Of a stretch of 33,577 nt of DNA, positions 15,513 to 22,751 are shown piece after piece (within the stretch, counting starts at the first letter, position 1; each line of letters starts with the position of its first letter). The stretch is from positions 1-33,577 of the forward strand of contig NZ_QOCZ01000045.1 of the NCBI RefSeq assembly GCF_018207095.1, in the 5' to 3' direction. The position numbers and the translations under genes were made by a program. Origin of the DNA: Nocardiopsis sp. MG754419 (GTDB lineage Bacteria; Actinomycetota; Actinomycetes; Streptosporangiales; Streptosporangiaceae). The notes below the pieces were generated by a model that was given only the letters and a program-made list of their open reading frames with translations, made no database searches and was not told where the DNA came from.

Positions 15513-16181
15513 ATGAGCAGCTCTCCTCTGTACCTCGCCATCGTGGTGGTCTGGCTCATCGTCCTGGTGCCGATGTTGCTGCGCAAGGACGCCGCGGAGC
15601 CGGTCCACGAGGACGCCCGGCGCGACGACGTCGAGCCGGACGCCCATGAGGATGTCGAGGAGGACGTCGAGGACGACGTCGAAGTACCTCAGGAAGAGGA
15701 CGAGGACCCGGATCTCACCGAGACCCAGGTCATCATCCGCCCGGGGTTCCACGACGAGCACACGGACGAGGACGTCGAGGCCGAGGCACCGCGTCACGTC
15801 GAGCGCAGCACGAGGCCCTCGCCCGAACCGCGGGCCCGGGTCATCGCCCGTCGGCGACGACGCACCAGCGCGCTCACCCTGCTGAACATCGCCACCATCG
15901 TGGCCGTCGCCTTCGGCCTCGGCCCGTGGTGGGTGATCGCGCCGCCGATCGTGTTGCTCGCCGGACACCTCGCGCTCCTGCGGGAGGCGGCCAAGGCCGA
16001 CGCGGAACGCCGTCGCGCGCACCTGGTGGCGCGTCGCCGAACGGTGCTCCGTGCCCGTCGGGCCCGCGACCGCTACGCCCGTGAGGTCGAACGTGAGGCC
16101 AAGGTGATCGCCCTGAAGGAGCGCCGGAGTCAGGTCTACGACCAGTACACCGACGCCCGCCTCAGGGCGGCCGGGGACTGA
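15513..16181 (+). CDS. sepX: Division-associated membrane protein SepX/GlpR
   Basis: The 222-residue protein has one N-terminal membrane helix (residues 5-23), a strongly acidic cytoplasmic stretch (29-95, mostly Asp and Glu), a basic patch RRRRR and a helical hairpin membrane segment at about 118-156. A long charged helix with many arginines follows. Layout and place after moeA and rimJ match Mycobacterium Rv0996, Streptomyces SepX and Corynebacterium GlpR, the membrane receptor of the gephyrin-like Glp that acts with FtsZ and Wag31 at the divisome. GGAGGGG lies just before the ATG at 15513; a GTG three bases upstream is also possible. Assignment rests on layout and gene order more than on motifs. 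Confidence 0.75.
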   Translation: MSSSPLYLAIVVVWLIVLVPMLLRKDAAEPVHEDARRDDVEPDAHEDVEEDVEDDVEVPQEEDEDPDLTETQVIIRPGFHDEHTDEDVEAEAPRHVERSTRPSPEPRARVIARRRRRTSALTLLNIATIVAVAFGLGPWWVIAPPIVLLAGHLALLREAAKADAERRRAHLVARRRTVLRARRARDRYAREVEREAKVIALKERRSQVYDQYTDARLRAAGD

Positions 16182-16185
16182 CCGG

Positions 16186-16215
16186 GGTCCGAACGCCCGA
16201 GCGGGCGTTCGGACC
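16186..16215 (+). terminator. Terminator of sepX
   Basis: GGTCCGAACGCCC and GGGCGTTCGGACC form a perfect 13-bp stem with the loop GAGC, starting five bases after the sepX stop codon. No long T tract follows. Confidence 0.75.
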
Positions 16216-16231
16216 ACCCGAACTTTCCTGC

Positions 16232-16237
16232 TAATGT
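16232..16237 (+). promoter_or_regulatory. Possible -10 box of tRNA-Ala
   Basis: TAATGT fits TANNNT and lies 13 bases before the tRNA gene. Its -35 region would overlap the right arm of the sepX terminator. Confidence 0.45.
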
Positions 16238-16250
16238 TGGTCACGTCTTC

Positions 16251-16324
16251 GGGGCTGTGGCGCAGTCCGGTAGCGCACCTCGTTCGCATCGAGGGGGTCA
16301 GGGGTTCAAATCCCCTCAGCTCCA
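16251..16324 (+). tRNA. tRNA-Ala (anticodon CGC, codon GCG)
   Basis: The gene begins GGGGCTGTGGCGCAG and folds into a full cloverleaf. The acceptor arms GGGGCTG and CAGCTCC include a G3-U70 pair, the known alanine identity element. The anticodon stem CCTCG/CGAGG holds the loop TTCGCAT. The T arm is AGGGG-TTCAAAT-CCCCT. The discriminator is A and the encoded end is CCG rather than CCA. Confidence 0.96.
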
Positions 16325-16335
16325 CCGAAGAGAAG

Positions 16336-16380
16336 AGACCCGGGTGGTCGGTGACATCCTTCACCGCCCCCGGGTCTTTT
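16336..16380 (+). terminator. Terminator after tRNA-Ala
   Basis: AGACCCGGG pairs with CCCGGGTCT, with an inner CGGTGA/TCACCG stem, and TTTT follows. It is a classical intrinsic terminator starting 12 bases after the tRNA. Confidence 0.85.
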
Positions 16381-16490
16381 CGTTGTCCGCGGTCTCCGGG
16401 AGCCCCACGGAGGGGGCGGGCCCGGAGCGGACGGTGGGTCGCGCACGTCGTCCTCCGGGGCGTGGATCGCGCGACCGTCCGGAGAAAGCA

Positions 16491-16520
16491 CGAGGGCCCG
16501 ATCCGTGGATCGGGCCCTCG
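16491..16520. terminator. Perfect 14-bp hairpin, probable bidirectional terminator
   Basis: CGAGGGCCCGATCC and GGATCGGGCCCTCG flank GT. The symmetry continues on the flanks as GCACGAG and CTCGTG with slight offset. It has the form of the terminators in this window, yet no gene ends within 150 bases on either side. Confidence 0.6.
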
Positions 16521-17441
16521 CTCGTGTCCTGGGCCGGACGTCGTGTTCGCTGTTCCCTGCGGCGGGAGGTCGTCCGGACCTGAGCCCCGAGTGTCACCGG
16601 CGAAGCGTCTATCCCCTTGGCGGGGTGGAGCCGATGTGGGCCCAGCCTACCCATCAGAACGCCGGATCACCCGGACTTTTCGCGCGGGTCCGATGCCCTC
16701 GTGGTCGCCGTGTCCCGGTTCCGGCGACGTGTGTCCTGGTCATCGAGGCGGACCGCCACGGGAATCAGCGGGCCGTGGATCGCAAGGGCGGTCGCGAGGT
16801 CGGTGTGGCGCGCCCGGTCATCGGGTCGGGCGGGCGAGCGGCCCCGCGCGTGCCCGGCCGGCGGTGTGTGCGGGCGGCCGGTCGGGGCCGCTGGAACGGC
16901 AGGGGGCTTACCTGCCTTTGGTCTTGTCCGAAACAGGGGCCGACGGAGCGCCAGAGGCGCGTGCCGGGATGCAACCGGGTCTTCGTAAAATCACTGAGAG
17001 TAACGCCCGGCTTCTTGCGAAGAGTCACGTTAGTGCCGCTATGGTGCGTTTTCGCGGTGTTGGCTACCCGGTATTGCTCCCCCGTGACGTCGGGACACGC
17101 TACGGTGGCGGGTGGAATCGGGTTCCCCGACGGGATTGTGATGCGCTCCGTGACAATGGCGAGATCGTTGCTCTCCGTTATGTCAGACCCTTCCGATTTT
17201 GCCCGCCAAGGGTGTTGTTTTTGCAGGTCATCGGGGAGGATCCTGCCCTGTGAACGCAATGGGAACTTGCCTGAGCTGCGTGGATATGGGGTTCTCCGGC
17301 TATTTGCGAAGTGGCGCTGCAACCTTTGGCCCCGTGCAAGCCATGGAATGATGAATATTCGGCCTCGGCCCTTGTGGACTCTGCCGCGATAGGACATCTT
17401 GGTTCCGGGATGGGCTGGAAACACCGAGAAAGGCAGATGCC
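16521..17441. other. About 0.9 kb without a recognisable gene
   Basis: Open frames in all directions are short of ribosome binding sites and have codon patterns unlike the neighbours. From about 16970 to 17420 the DNA is clearly less GC-rich. At 16997-17005 and 17021-17029 there is a direct repeat (AGAGTAACG and AGAGTCACG, 24 bases apart). TAACG at 17001 and CGTTA at 17028 also form an inverted repeat. This may be a long regulatory or untranslated region for the leader peptide downstream, a remnant, or an unrecognised RNA. Confidence 0.4.
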
Positions 17442-17495
17442 ATGACCATGCACGCGCAGAGCAGCCGTACGAACAACGGCTGGACCTGGTGGTAG
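17442..17495 (+). CDS. Trp-rich leader peptide (17 residues)
   Basis: The short gene encodes MTMHAQSSRTNNGWTWW and stops at TAG. Three of the last four codons are TGG, against a very low expected frequency. AGAAAGG lies about nine bases before the ATG, so it should be translated. Thirteen bases after the stop begin mutually exclusive antiterminator and terminator arms. This is the design of the trp operon leader peptides of Streptomyces and other actinobacteria, in which ribosome stalling on Trp codons when charged tRNA-Trp is scarce prevents termination. No trp biosynthesis gene follows; the next gene encodes an unknown membrane protein. A Trp-rich peptide with its own function is the alternative. 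Confidence 0.75.
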   Translation: MTMHAQSSRTNNGWTWW

Positions 17496-17573
17496 CCGGT
17501 CCGACCTGACGGTGCCCACGCGGTGCCGGCACGTTTCGGGGGCCCGTCGACTCGGTCGTCGGGCCCTTTCTTT
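17496..17573 (+). promoter_or_regulatory. Tryptophan attenuator: alternative antiterminator and terminator
   Basis: Bases 17540-17548 (GGGCCCGTC) can pair in two exclusive ways. Upstream, GACGGTGCCC at 17508-17517 pairs with them over nine base pairs with one bulged T (antiterminator). Downstream, CGGGCCC at 17560-17566 pairs with GGGCCCG, extended by an inner CGAC/GTCG part, and TTTCTTT follows at 17567-17573 (terminator). The arm at 17508 lies close behind the leader stop, so a ribosome at the stop would mask it at least in part while one stalled at the Trp codons would leave it free. Confidence 0.72.
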
Positions 17574-17703
17574 GTGTGCGAGTTCGACTCCGTACCGTGA
17601 CCGGTGGGGATTTGACCGATGACCCGACAGGGTAGGAGTCCGGTACGTCGTCCGGGCCGTACCGCTCGGGCCCGAAGCCGAAGTGAAGGGGCGACCAGGA
17701 GCA

Positions 17704-18243
17704 GTGTCCGAATCCCCTCAGCAGCCAGGCGGATACGAGTACCCCAGGGAACCAGAGACCGCCGGTGGATACGCGCCCCCACCGGAGCCGGAGACCGAGC
17801 CACCCCGACGGCCGCCCGAGAGTCGGGTGGAACCCGTCTCCGAGGAGTCCGCGGTGATCGCGGGGGAGGGGTTCCGGCGCACCACCAGGGCGCGCAGCAA
17901 ATCCGTGCGGGCCGAACGCGGCCGGGGCTTTTGGCACCTGGCCACGTTCACGGTCCTCTACGTGATGGTGGTCGGTGGGATGGCCGACTACGTGGATCCG
18001 GGCGTGCGCGTCGTCGCGCACCTGGTGTTCTGGCTGATCATCGCGGTCGGCCTGGCCGTGGCGGTGGCACGGGAACGCCGGCACGACTGGGCACCGAGGT
18101 CACGATGGCCGTGGTTGCTCGCGGCCCTGGGCGGAGCGGTGACGCTGGAACTGCTCATCCTGGCGGTGGGGTCGCTCGTGATCATCACGGGATCGATCAT
18201 CCTGCTGGGACTGGGAGCGTTCTTCCTCATGCTGGTGAGCTGA
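17704..18243 (+). CDS. Four-helix membrane protein of unknown function
   Basis: The 179-residue protein starts with about 70 hydrophilic residues rich in Pro and Glu (GGYEYP, GGYAPPPEPE), then a basic patch RRTTRARSKSVRAERGRG. Four membrane helices follow at about 77-95, 101-122, 135-155 and 157-178. I do not recognise the family. It is not obviously the four-helix membrane protein found inside actinobacterial trp operons. The start could be GTG 17704 or GTG 17683; AAGGGG lies 12 bases before the former and nothing clear before the latter. A weak TTGACC (17612-17617) and TAGGAG (17633-17638) pair suggests its own promoter, but it is also the only gene placed to be controlled by the Trp attenuator upstream. 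It converges with tatB. Confidence 0.7.
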   Translation: MSESPQQPGGYEYPREPETAGGYAPPPEPETEPPRRPPESRVEPVSEESAVIAGEGFRRTTRARSKSVRAERGRGFWHLATFTVLYVMVVGGMADYVDPGVRVVAHLVFWLIIAVGLAVAVARERRHDWAPRSRWPWLLAALGGAVTLELLILAVGSLVIITGSIILLGLGAFFLMLVS

Positions 18244-18267
18244 GCGCCGGGTCGGCTCGGACCGGGG

Positions 18268-18579
18268 TCAGGTCGCCTCGTCGTCGAAGGGCGGGCGCTT
18301 GCCGTTGAGGCGGGAGACCGGCTTCTCGGAGGTCTCCTCCTCGTCGTCCCAGAAGTGCTTCTGAATGAAGCGCTTGGGGTTGAGGTCCTGGACGTCGAAG
18401 TCCTTGTACTCCGGGCCGAGCCCCTCCTTGATGTCGCTGGAGGCGGAGTTGGCCATGGTGCGGAGCTGACGGAGGACACGGCCGACCTGCTGCGCCGCCT
18501 TGGGGAGCTGGTCGGGTCCGAAGATCAGCAGCGCGAGAAGCAGGAGGATGACGAACTCTCCCCCACTGATGCCGAACAT
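18268..18579 (-). CDS. tatB: Twin-arginine translocase subunit TatB
   Basis: The 103-residue protein begins MFGISGGEFVILLLLALLIFGPDQLP: one N-terminal membrane helix, the FGP hinge, then an amphipathic helix (AAQQVGRVLRQLRTMANSAS) and an acidic, charged tail. Length and the glutamate in the first helix fit TatB more than TatA. TatB with TatC recognises twin-arginine signal peptides at the cytoplasmic membrane. GAGGA lies before the ATG. tatA and tatC are not in the window, as is usual in actinobacteria, where tatB stands apart. The exported carbonic anhydrase at 32850 is one likely client. Confidence 0.9.
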   Translation of the reverse strand: MFGISGGEFVILLLLALLIFGPDQLPKAAQQVGRVLRQLRTMANSASSDIKEGLGPEYKDFDVQDLNPKRFIQKHFWDDEEETSEKPVSRLNGKRPPFDDEAT

Positions 18580-18689
18580 GTGTCATCCTCGCCCTCGGGT
18601 GCCTACCAGCTTCAAGCAGGTTAACCGGTATCGCCACCCTTGGGTAACCGTGTCCCCATCCGAGCGCCAAGGGTCGCCCGGACGCGAAC

Positions 18690-18720
18690 CAGCCCCCCGC
18701 TCGGGCCGAGCGGAGGGCTG
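18690..18720 (-). terminator. Terminator of the cold-shock gene
   Basis: Arms at 18690-18704 and 18706-18720 pair over about 14 positions with one G-U on the minus-strand RNA. The hairpin begins 21 bases after the cold-shock stop codon and separates it from tatB. Confidence 0.7.
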
Positions 18721-18740
18721 GGGAAACGCACGTGTGACGG

Positions 18741-18944
18741 TCAGACCGTGCGAACGTCCGCCGCCTGCGGGCCCTTCGGGCCCTGGATGATGTCGAACTC
18801 GACCTTCTGGTCCTCTTCCAGGTTCCGGAAGCCGGTGCCCGCGATCGCCGAGTAGTGAACGAACACGTCGGGCTGACCACCCTCGACGGCGATGAACCCG
18901 AAACCCTTCTCAGAGTTGAACCACTTCACGGTGCCCTGAGCCAT
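18741..18944 (-). CDS. Cold-shock-domain protein
   Basis: The 67-residue protein is a single cold-shock domain with RNP1 KGFGFI at residues 13-18, RNP2 VFVHY near 27-31 and the usual start [17 protein letters not shown]. It binds single-stranded nucleic acid and acts as an RNA chaperone. GGGAG lies six to seven bases before the ATG. It has its own terminator and about 300 bases of upstream DNA, so it is probably a single-gene unit, possibly with a long 5' leader as in cspA genes. Which of the several actinobacterial Csp proteins it is cannot be told. Confidence 0.95.
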   Translation of the reverse strand: MAQGTVKWFNSEKGFGFIAVEGGQPDVFVHYSAIAGTGFRNLEEDQKVEFDIIQGPKGPQAADVRTV

Positions 18945-19230
18945 GTGCTCTCCCTTGGGGACTACGGCGGGACCGCACCCTGCTGGTCCCGGGTCGCCGG
19001 GCGCCGGACCGAAGAAGGGTCATACCCGAATCGACAAGCGCCCACGTGAAGTTCCGCGAGGCGCCTGGGGCATCCATGGAAACTACAACAGCAACCAGTT
19101 GCAGACAGTACCAGGGAGAGTGCGACCCTGCCGAGGCCTTTCACCCGGGAATCACTGATATCACCGTGTCCTGTTTCGGCTACTCGAAAAGGTTGATTTC
19201 CAGCCGTTGTGCCACTAATGGAGTTGTGCG
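18945..19230. other. Upstream region of the cold-shock gene
   Basis: No gene is visible. Cold-shock genes often carry a long structured 5' leader, and this gap could hold one on the minus strand. I could not identify a clear promoter or a conserved cold-box element. Confidence 0.35.
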
Positions 19231-19258
19231 CCGGGGAACGGTTTACTCCGTTCCCCGG
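19231..19258 (-). terminator. Terminator of the mannosyltransferase gene
   Basis: CCGGGGAACGG and CCGTTCCCCGG form a perfect 11-bp stem with a six-base loop. It lies 12 bases past the stop codon of the gene at 19271-20908. No T tract follows. Confidence 0.65.
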
Positions 19259-19270
19259 GTCGATCCTCGA

Positions 19271-20908
19271 TCAGGAGGCGTCACTGCCGTAGATCCATAC
19301 CTCGAACCACAGTCGGTCCCCCCACGTGCCGTCGGGAAGCGGATAGGCCGAAAGCACCGGGTACAGGTAGGCGAAGTTGGCGATCACCAACAGCACCACC
19401 ACACCGAAGACCACTCCGCCGAGCGCACGTGTATAGGGCGCGAAACGGGGACTGTCCTCGCCCGCCCCCATCAGCAGTCCCAACGCCAGCACGATGGCCA
19501 GCACCAGGAACGGCAGGAACGGCAGTGCGTAGAACAGGAACATGGGGCGGTCCGGGAAGGCGAACCACGGCAGCCATCCGGCGGCGATTCCGAGCAGCAC
19601 CGCGCCCGCACGCCAGTCGCGGAAGGTGATCCACCAACCGAATACGACCACCGTGGCGATGATGCTCGCCCACCAGATGACCGGTGTGCCGATGGACACC
19701 ACCGAGGTCACGCAGCCGCCGGTGTCGCACCCGACGGCCTGGCCGTCGTAGTGGAACATCACCGGGGTGCGCATGATCAGCCATTCCCACGGTGCGGAGA
19801 TGTAGGTGTGGTCGCTGGCCAGCCCGGAATGGAAGTTCATCATCCGGTCGTGGTAGTCGGCCAGACTCCAGAGAGCCTCGATGGGCGTGGCCAGGAAGTC
19901 CGGCACCCCGTCGGGGACCCGACCGTCGGCGAAGTCGCGGTTGTAGCCGCCTCGGGTGAACAGCCATCCGGACCAGGACACCAGGTAGACGATCCCGGCG
20001 ACGACCACGGTCTGGAGGAACGCGGGGACGGCGTCGATCCCCAGCCAGCGGCCGAAGACGCGCCGCTGCCCCACGCTGCGTCGCGCGCCGTAGTCCCAGG
20101 CGACGGTGAGCAGGCCGAAGGCGGCGATGAAGAACAGGGCCGACCACTTGGTGCCGACCGCCAGACCGAAGCACAGACCGGCCGCCAGGCGCCACCACCG
20201 CGGACCCAGCCAGCCCACCGTGGTCACGTCGATACCGGCCTCGGCCAGGCGGACCAGACGTTCCCTCGTCCGGTCCCGGTCGATGACCAGGCAGGCGAAC
20301 CCGGCCAGGATCCACAGGGTGAGGAAGATGTCCACCATGGCGATGCGGCTCAGCGTGAAGTGCAGGCCGTCCAGGGCCAGGATCAGGCCGGCGGTGCACC
20401 CGAGCAGCAGGGACCGGGTCATGCGGGTGGCGAGCCGGACCAGGATGAGAACCGAGATCATCCCCGCCAAGGCGGAGGCCACCCGCCAGCCCTCCGGGCT
20501 GACCGCGGTGCCGAACGGCATCAGTGACCAGAGCCAGTCGCCGAGGGCGATCATCCACTTGCCGACGGGCGGGTGGACGATGAAGTCACCCGCCCCGGTG
20601 AAGATGTCCGCGTCGCCCCCGGCCAGCATGGTGTCCGAGTCGTCGACGGTCTCGTGTTCGTAGCCGAAGCGCCACAGGGCGAAGGCGTCCGTGGCGTAGT
20701 AGGTCTCGTCGAAGTAGATCCGGTCGGGCTGCCCGAGGTGGAAGAACCTCAGCGCTCCGGCGAACAGCGCGATGATGCCGGCACCCAGCCAGCCCGCCCA
20801 CGCGGGCGTGGGAACGGGGGGTACGAAGCGGGATCGGAGGTCGGCGGGCCGGGCCGCGGCCGGTGGGGGCGAGGGCTCGGCCTCGCTGGGAAGATCGGTG
20901 GTGGTCAT
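19271..20908 (-). CDS. pmt: Protein O-mannosyltransferase (GT39 family)
   Basis: The 545-residue integral membrane protein has at least ten hydrophobic helices. The first extracellular loop carries the catalytic pair D67-E68 in YFDETYYATDAF. FIVHPPVGKW follows, as do the GT39 loops including SRIAMVDIFLTLW. It transfers mannose from polyprenyl phosphate mannose to Ser and Thr residues of exported proteins while they cross the membrane. The Mycobacterium homologue is Rv1002c, which is coupled to Sec export, and is also divergent from rsmI. The ATG at 20908 fits; the region before it has only a weak GAG. Confidence 0.92.
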   Translation of the reverse strand: MTTTDLPSEAEPSPPPAAARPADLRSRFVPPVPTPAWAGWLGAGIIALFAGALRFFHLGQPDRIYFDETYYATDAFALWRFGYEHETVDDSDTMLAGGDADIFTGAGDFIVHPPVGKWMIALGDWLWSLMPFGTAVSPEGWRVASALAGMISVLILVRLATRMTRSLLLGCTAGLILALDGLHFTLSRIAMVDIFLTLWILAGFACLVIDRDRTRERLVRLAEAGIDVTTVGWLGPRWWRLAAGLCFGLAVGTKWSALFFIAAFGLLTVAWDYGARRSVGQRRVFGRWLGIDAVPAFLQTVVVAGIVYLVSWSGWLFTRGGYNRDFADGRVPDGVPDFLATPIEALWSLADYHDRMMNFHSGLASDHTYISAPWEWLIMRTPVMFHYDGQAVGCDTGGCVTSVVSIGTPVIWWASIIATVVVFGWWITFRDWRAGAVLLGIAAGWLPWFAFPDRPMFLFYALPFLPFLVLAIVLALGLLMGAGEDSPRFAPYTRALGGVVFGVVVLLVIANFAYLYPVLSAYPLPDGTWGDRLWFEVWIYGSDAS

Positions 20909-21020
20909 CTCGGCTCGTAGGTTGGGGTCAGAGATGGGGGTCCGTTGCGGACGGGCCGCGAAACCCGGTTTCGGATGGTTCGATCATGGCCAACGGTAGC
21001 GCGACAGGACGGGGATCACA

Positions 21021-21896
21021 GTGGTTGAGGGTGCGGACGAGAGGCGGCGCGTCGGGAGGCTCGTCCTGGCCGGGTTGCCCATCGGGAACCTGGAGGACGC
21101 GCCACCTCGGTTGTTGCACGCGCTGAGGGAGGCGCGCGTGATCGCCGCGGAGGACACCCGCCGGTTGCGCCAGTTCGCCTCCCGAGCCGATGTCCGCCTG
21201 GGCGGGGAGTCCGGCGCCCGTGTCGTGTCCTACTACGACGCGAACGAGAGCCGTCGAGGAGACGAGCTCCTCGCCGACCTGCGCCGGGGCGAGGAGGTGC
21301 TGGTCGTCACCGACGCGGGCATGCCCGGTGTGTCCGACCCCGGTTACCGGCTGGCGGCCGCCTGCGCGGAGGAGGGGATTCCGGTCACGGCGATCCCGGG
21401 GCCGTCGGCGGTGACCACCGCGCTGGTGGTCTCCGGACTTCCCACGGACCGATTCTGCTTCGAGGGGTTCCCGCCGCGCAAGGGCCTGCGGTCGTACCTG
21501 GAGGAGTTGGCCGGTGAGCGCCGCACGATGGTCTTCTTCGAGAGCCCGCACCGGATCGCCGCCACCCTGGAGGCGATGGCGACGGCGTTCGGGACCGACC
21601 GTCGGGCGGCGGTCTGCCGCGAGCTCACCAAGACCTTCGAGGAGGTACGCCGTGGCGGTCTTGCCGAACTCGCCGAGTGGGCGTCCGAGGGTGTGCGCGG
21701 TGAGATCTCCGTGGTGGTCGAGGGTGCGCGACCGCGAGCGGAGAGCACGAGCGACACCGACCTGATCGCCGCCGTGGGAGCCCTGGAGGACGAGGGGGTG
21801 CGGCGCAAGGAGGCCATCGTCCGGGTCGCCAAGGAGACCGGTGTGCCCAAGCGGCGCGTCTACGACCTGGTCCACGGAGTGGTGGAGGCGGAGTGA
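21021..21896 (+). CDS. rsmI: 16S rRNA (cytidine-1402-2'-O)-methyltransferase
   Basis: The 291-residue protein has the tetrapyrrole-methylase-type fold of RsmI. It shows LAGLPIGNLEDAPPRLLHAL, AAEDTRRLRQF, VLVVTDAGMPGVSDPG, VTAIPGPSAVTTALVVSGLPTD and FFESPHRIAATL in the expected order. The C-terminal part holds a helix-turn-helix-like segment (RRKEAIVRVAKETGVPKRRVYDLVH). RsmI methylates the ribose of C1402 in the ribosomal decoding centre. The GTG at 21021 has GGGGAT about six bases upstream. It is divergent from pmt, the same order as Rv1002c and Rv1003 in Mycobacterium. Confidence 0.93.
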   Translation: MVEGADERRRVGRLVLAGLPIGNLEDAPPRLLHALREARVIAAEDTRRLRQFASRADVRLGGESGARVVSYYDANESRRGDELLADLRRGEEVLVVTDAGMPGVSDPGYRLAAACAEEGIPVTAIPGPSAVTTALVVSGLPTDRFCFEGFPPRKGLRSYLEELAGERRTMVFFESPHRIAATLEAMATAFGTDRRAAVCRELTKTFEEVRRGGLAELAEWASEGVRGEISVVVEGARPRAESTSDTDLIAAVGALEDEGVRRKEAIVRVAKETGVPKRRVYDLVHGVVEAE

Positions 21897-21998
21897 GGGG
21901 TCGGGGCGGGGCATCACGCCCCGTCTGCGAATGGAACCCTGGTGCGAGTCGCGCGTCGAACAAGGCGATGACCCGCAAGGCGAGAAGAGGATGCCCAC

Positions 21999-22667
21999 AT
22001 GCGCAGTGAACTGTTCCAGGAGGCCCAGGAGGTCCGCGAACCCGGCATGCACCTGCAGAACCGCAAGATGCTGCGGGTCGGACTCCACGGGGGCGAGTTC
22101 CTCGGCCGACAGGGCGCGATGGTCGCCTACCAGGGCGGGATCGACTTCGCCTTCCAGGGCGCCGGCGGTGTCGGCCGGTTCATGAAGAAGACCTTCACCG
22201 GTGAGGGGCTCCCGCTGATGCGGGTGTCCGGTTCGGGTGACGTGTTCCTGGCCCACAACGCCTGGGACGTGCACCTGATCGACCTGGAGGACGACTCGCT
22301 CACGGTGAACGGCGACAACGTCCTGGCGTTCGAGTCGACTCTGGAGTGGGACATCAACCGGGTCCGGGGGCTGGGCGGGATGGTCTCCGGCGGGATCTTC
22401 AACACCGTGTTCACCGGCCGGGGCCGGGTGGCCGTGGTGTGCCACGGCGCACCGGTGCTGCTCCAGGTCGACCAGCCGACCTTCGTCGACACCAACGCGG
22501 CGGTGGCCTGGAGCACGTCGTTGGAGACGAGCATCCGCAGCACGGTCAAGGCCGGCGCGTTCATCGGTCGCGGTAGTGGTGAGGCCTTCCAGTTGGCGCT
22601 GGAGGGGAAGGGCTTCGTGCTCGTCCAGGCCTCCGAGGGGCAGACACACCCCCAGGCGAGCTCCTGA
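21999..22667 (+). CDS. AIM24-family protein
   Basis: The 222-residue protein is an all-beta AIM24 domain with glycine-rich turns: GGEFLGRQGAMVAYQGGIDF, GEGLPLMRVSGSGDVFLA, HLIDLEDDSLTVNGDNVLAFE, LGGMVSGGIFNTVFTGRGRVAV and GEAFQLALEGKGFVLVQ. The family is widespread in bacteria and named after a yeast mitochondrial protein, but its bacterial role is not settled. It has no signal peptide or membrane helix. GAGG lies eight bases before the ATG. It follows rsmI by 102 bases and is closed by a strong terminator. Confidence 0.85.
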   Translation: MRSELFQEAQEVREPGMHLQNRKMLRVGLHGGEFLGRQGAMVAYQGGIDFAFQGAGGVGRFMKKTFTGEGLPLMRVSGSGDVFLAHNAWDVHLIDLEDDSLTVNGDNVLAFESTLEWDINRVRGLGGMVSGGIFNTVFTGRGRVAVVCHGAPVLLQVDQPTFVDTNAAVAWSTSLETSIRSTVKAGAFIGRGSGEAFQLALEGKGFVLVQASEGQTHPQASS

Positions 22668-22677
22668 CCGAAGAGCG

Positions 22678-22713
22678 AGGGCCCCGGTCCGCGTCGTGCG
22701 GATCGGGGCCCTT
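22678..22713. terminator. Bidirectional terminator between AIM24 and secDF
   Basis: GGGCCCCGGTCCGC and GCGGATCGGGGCCC pair around GTCGT with one G-U. It lies between the convergent ends of the two genes. Confidence 0.8.
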
Positions 22714-22751
22714 CCTCGGCCCCCGGCTCGGCACCGGGGGCGGGGAAACAC

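Noticed and set aside
16251-16324. tRNA-Ala as an attachment site for an integrated element
   Set aside because: I saw no second copy of the tRNA 3' end and no integrase gene in the window.
19046-20527. A 493-codon open frame on the plus strand
   Set aside because: Antisense to the mannosyltransferase gene; rich in His, Gln and Gly with no domain.
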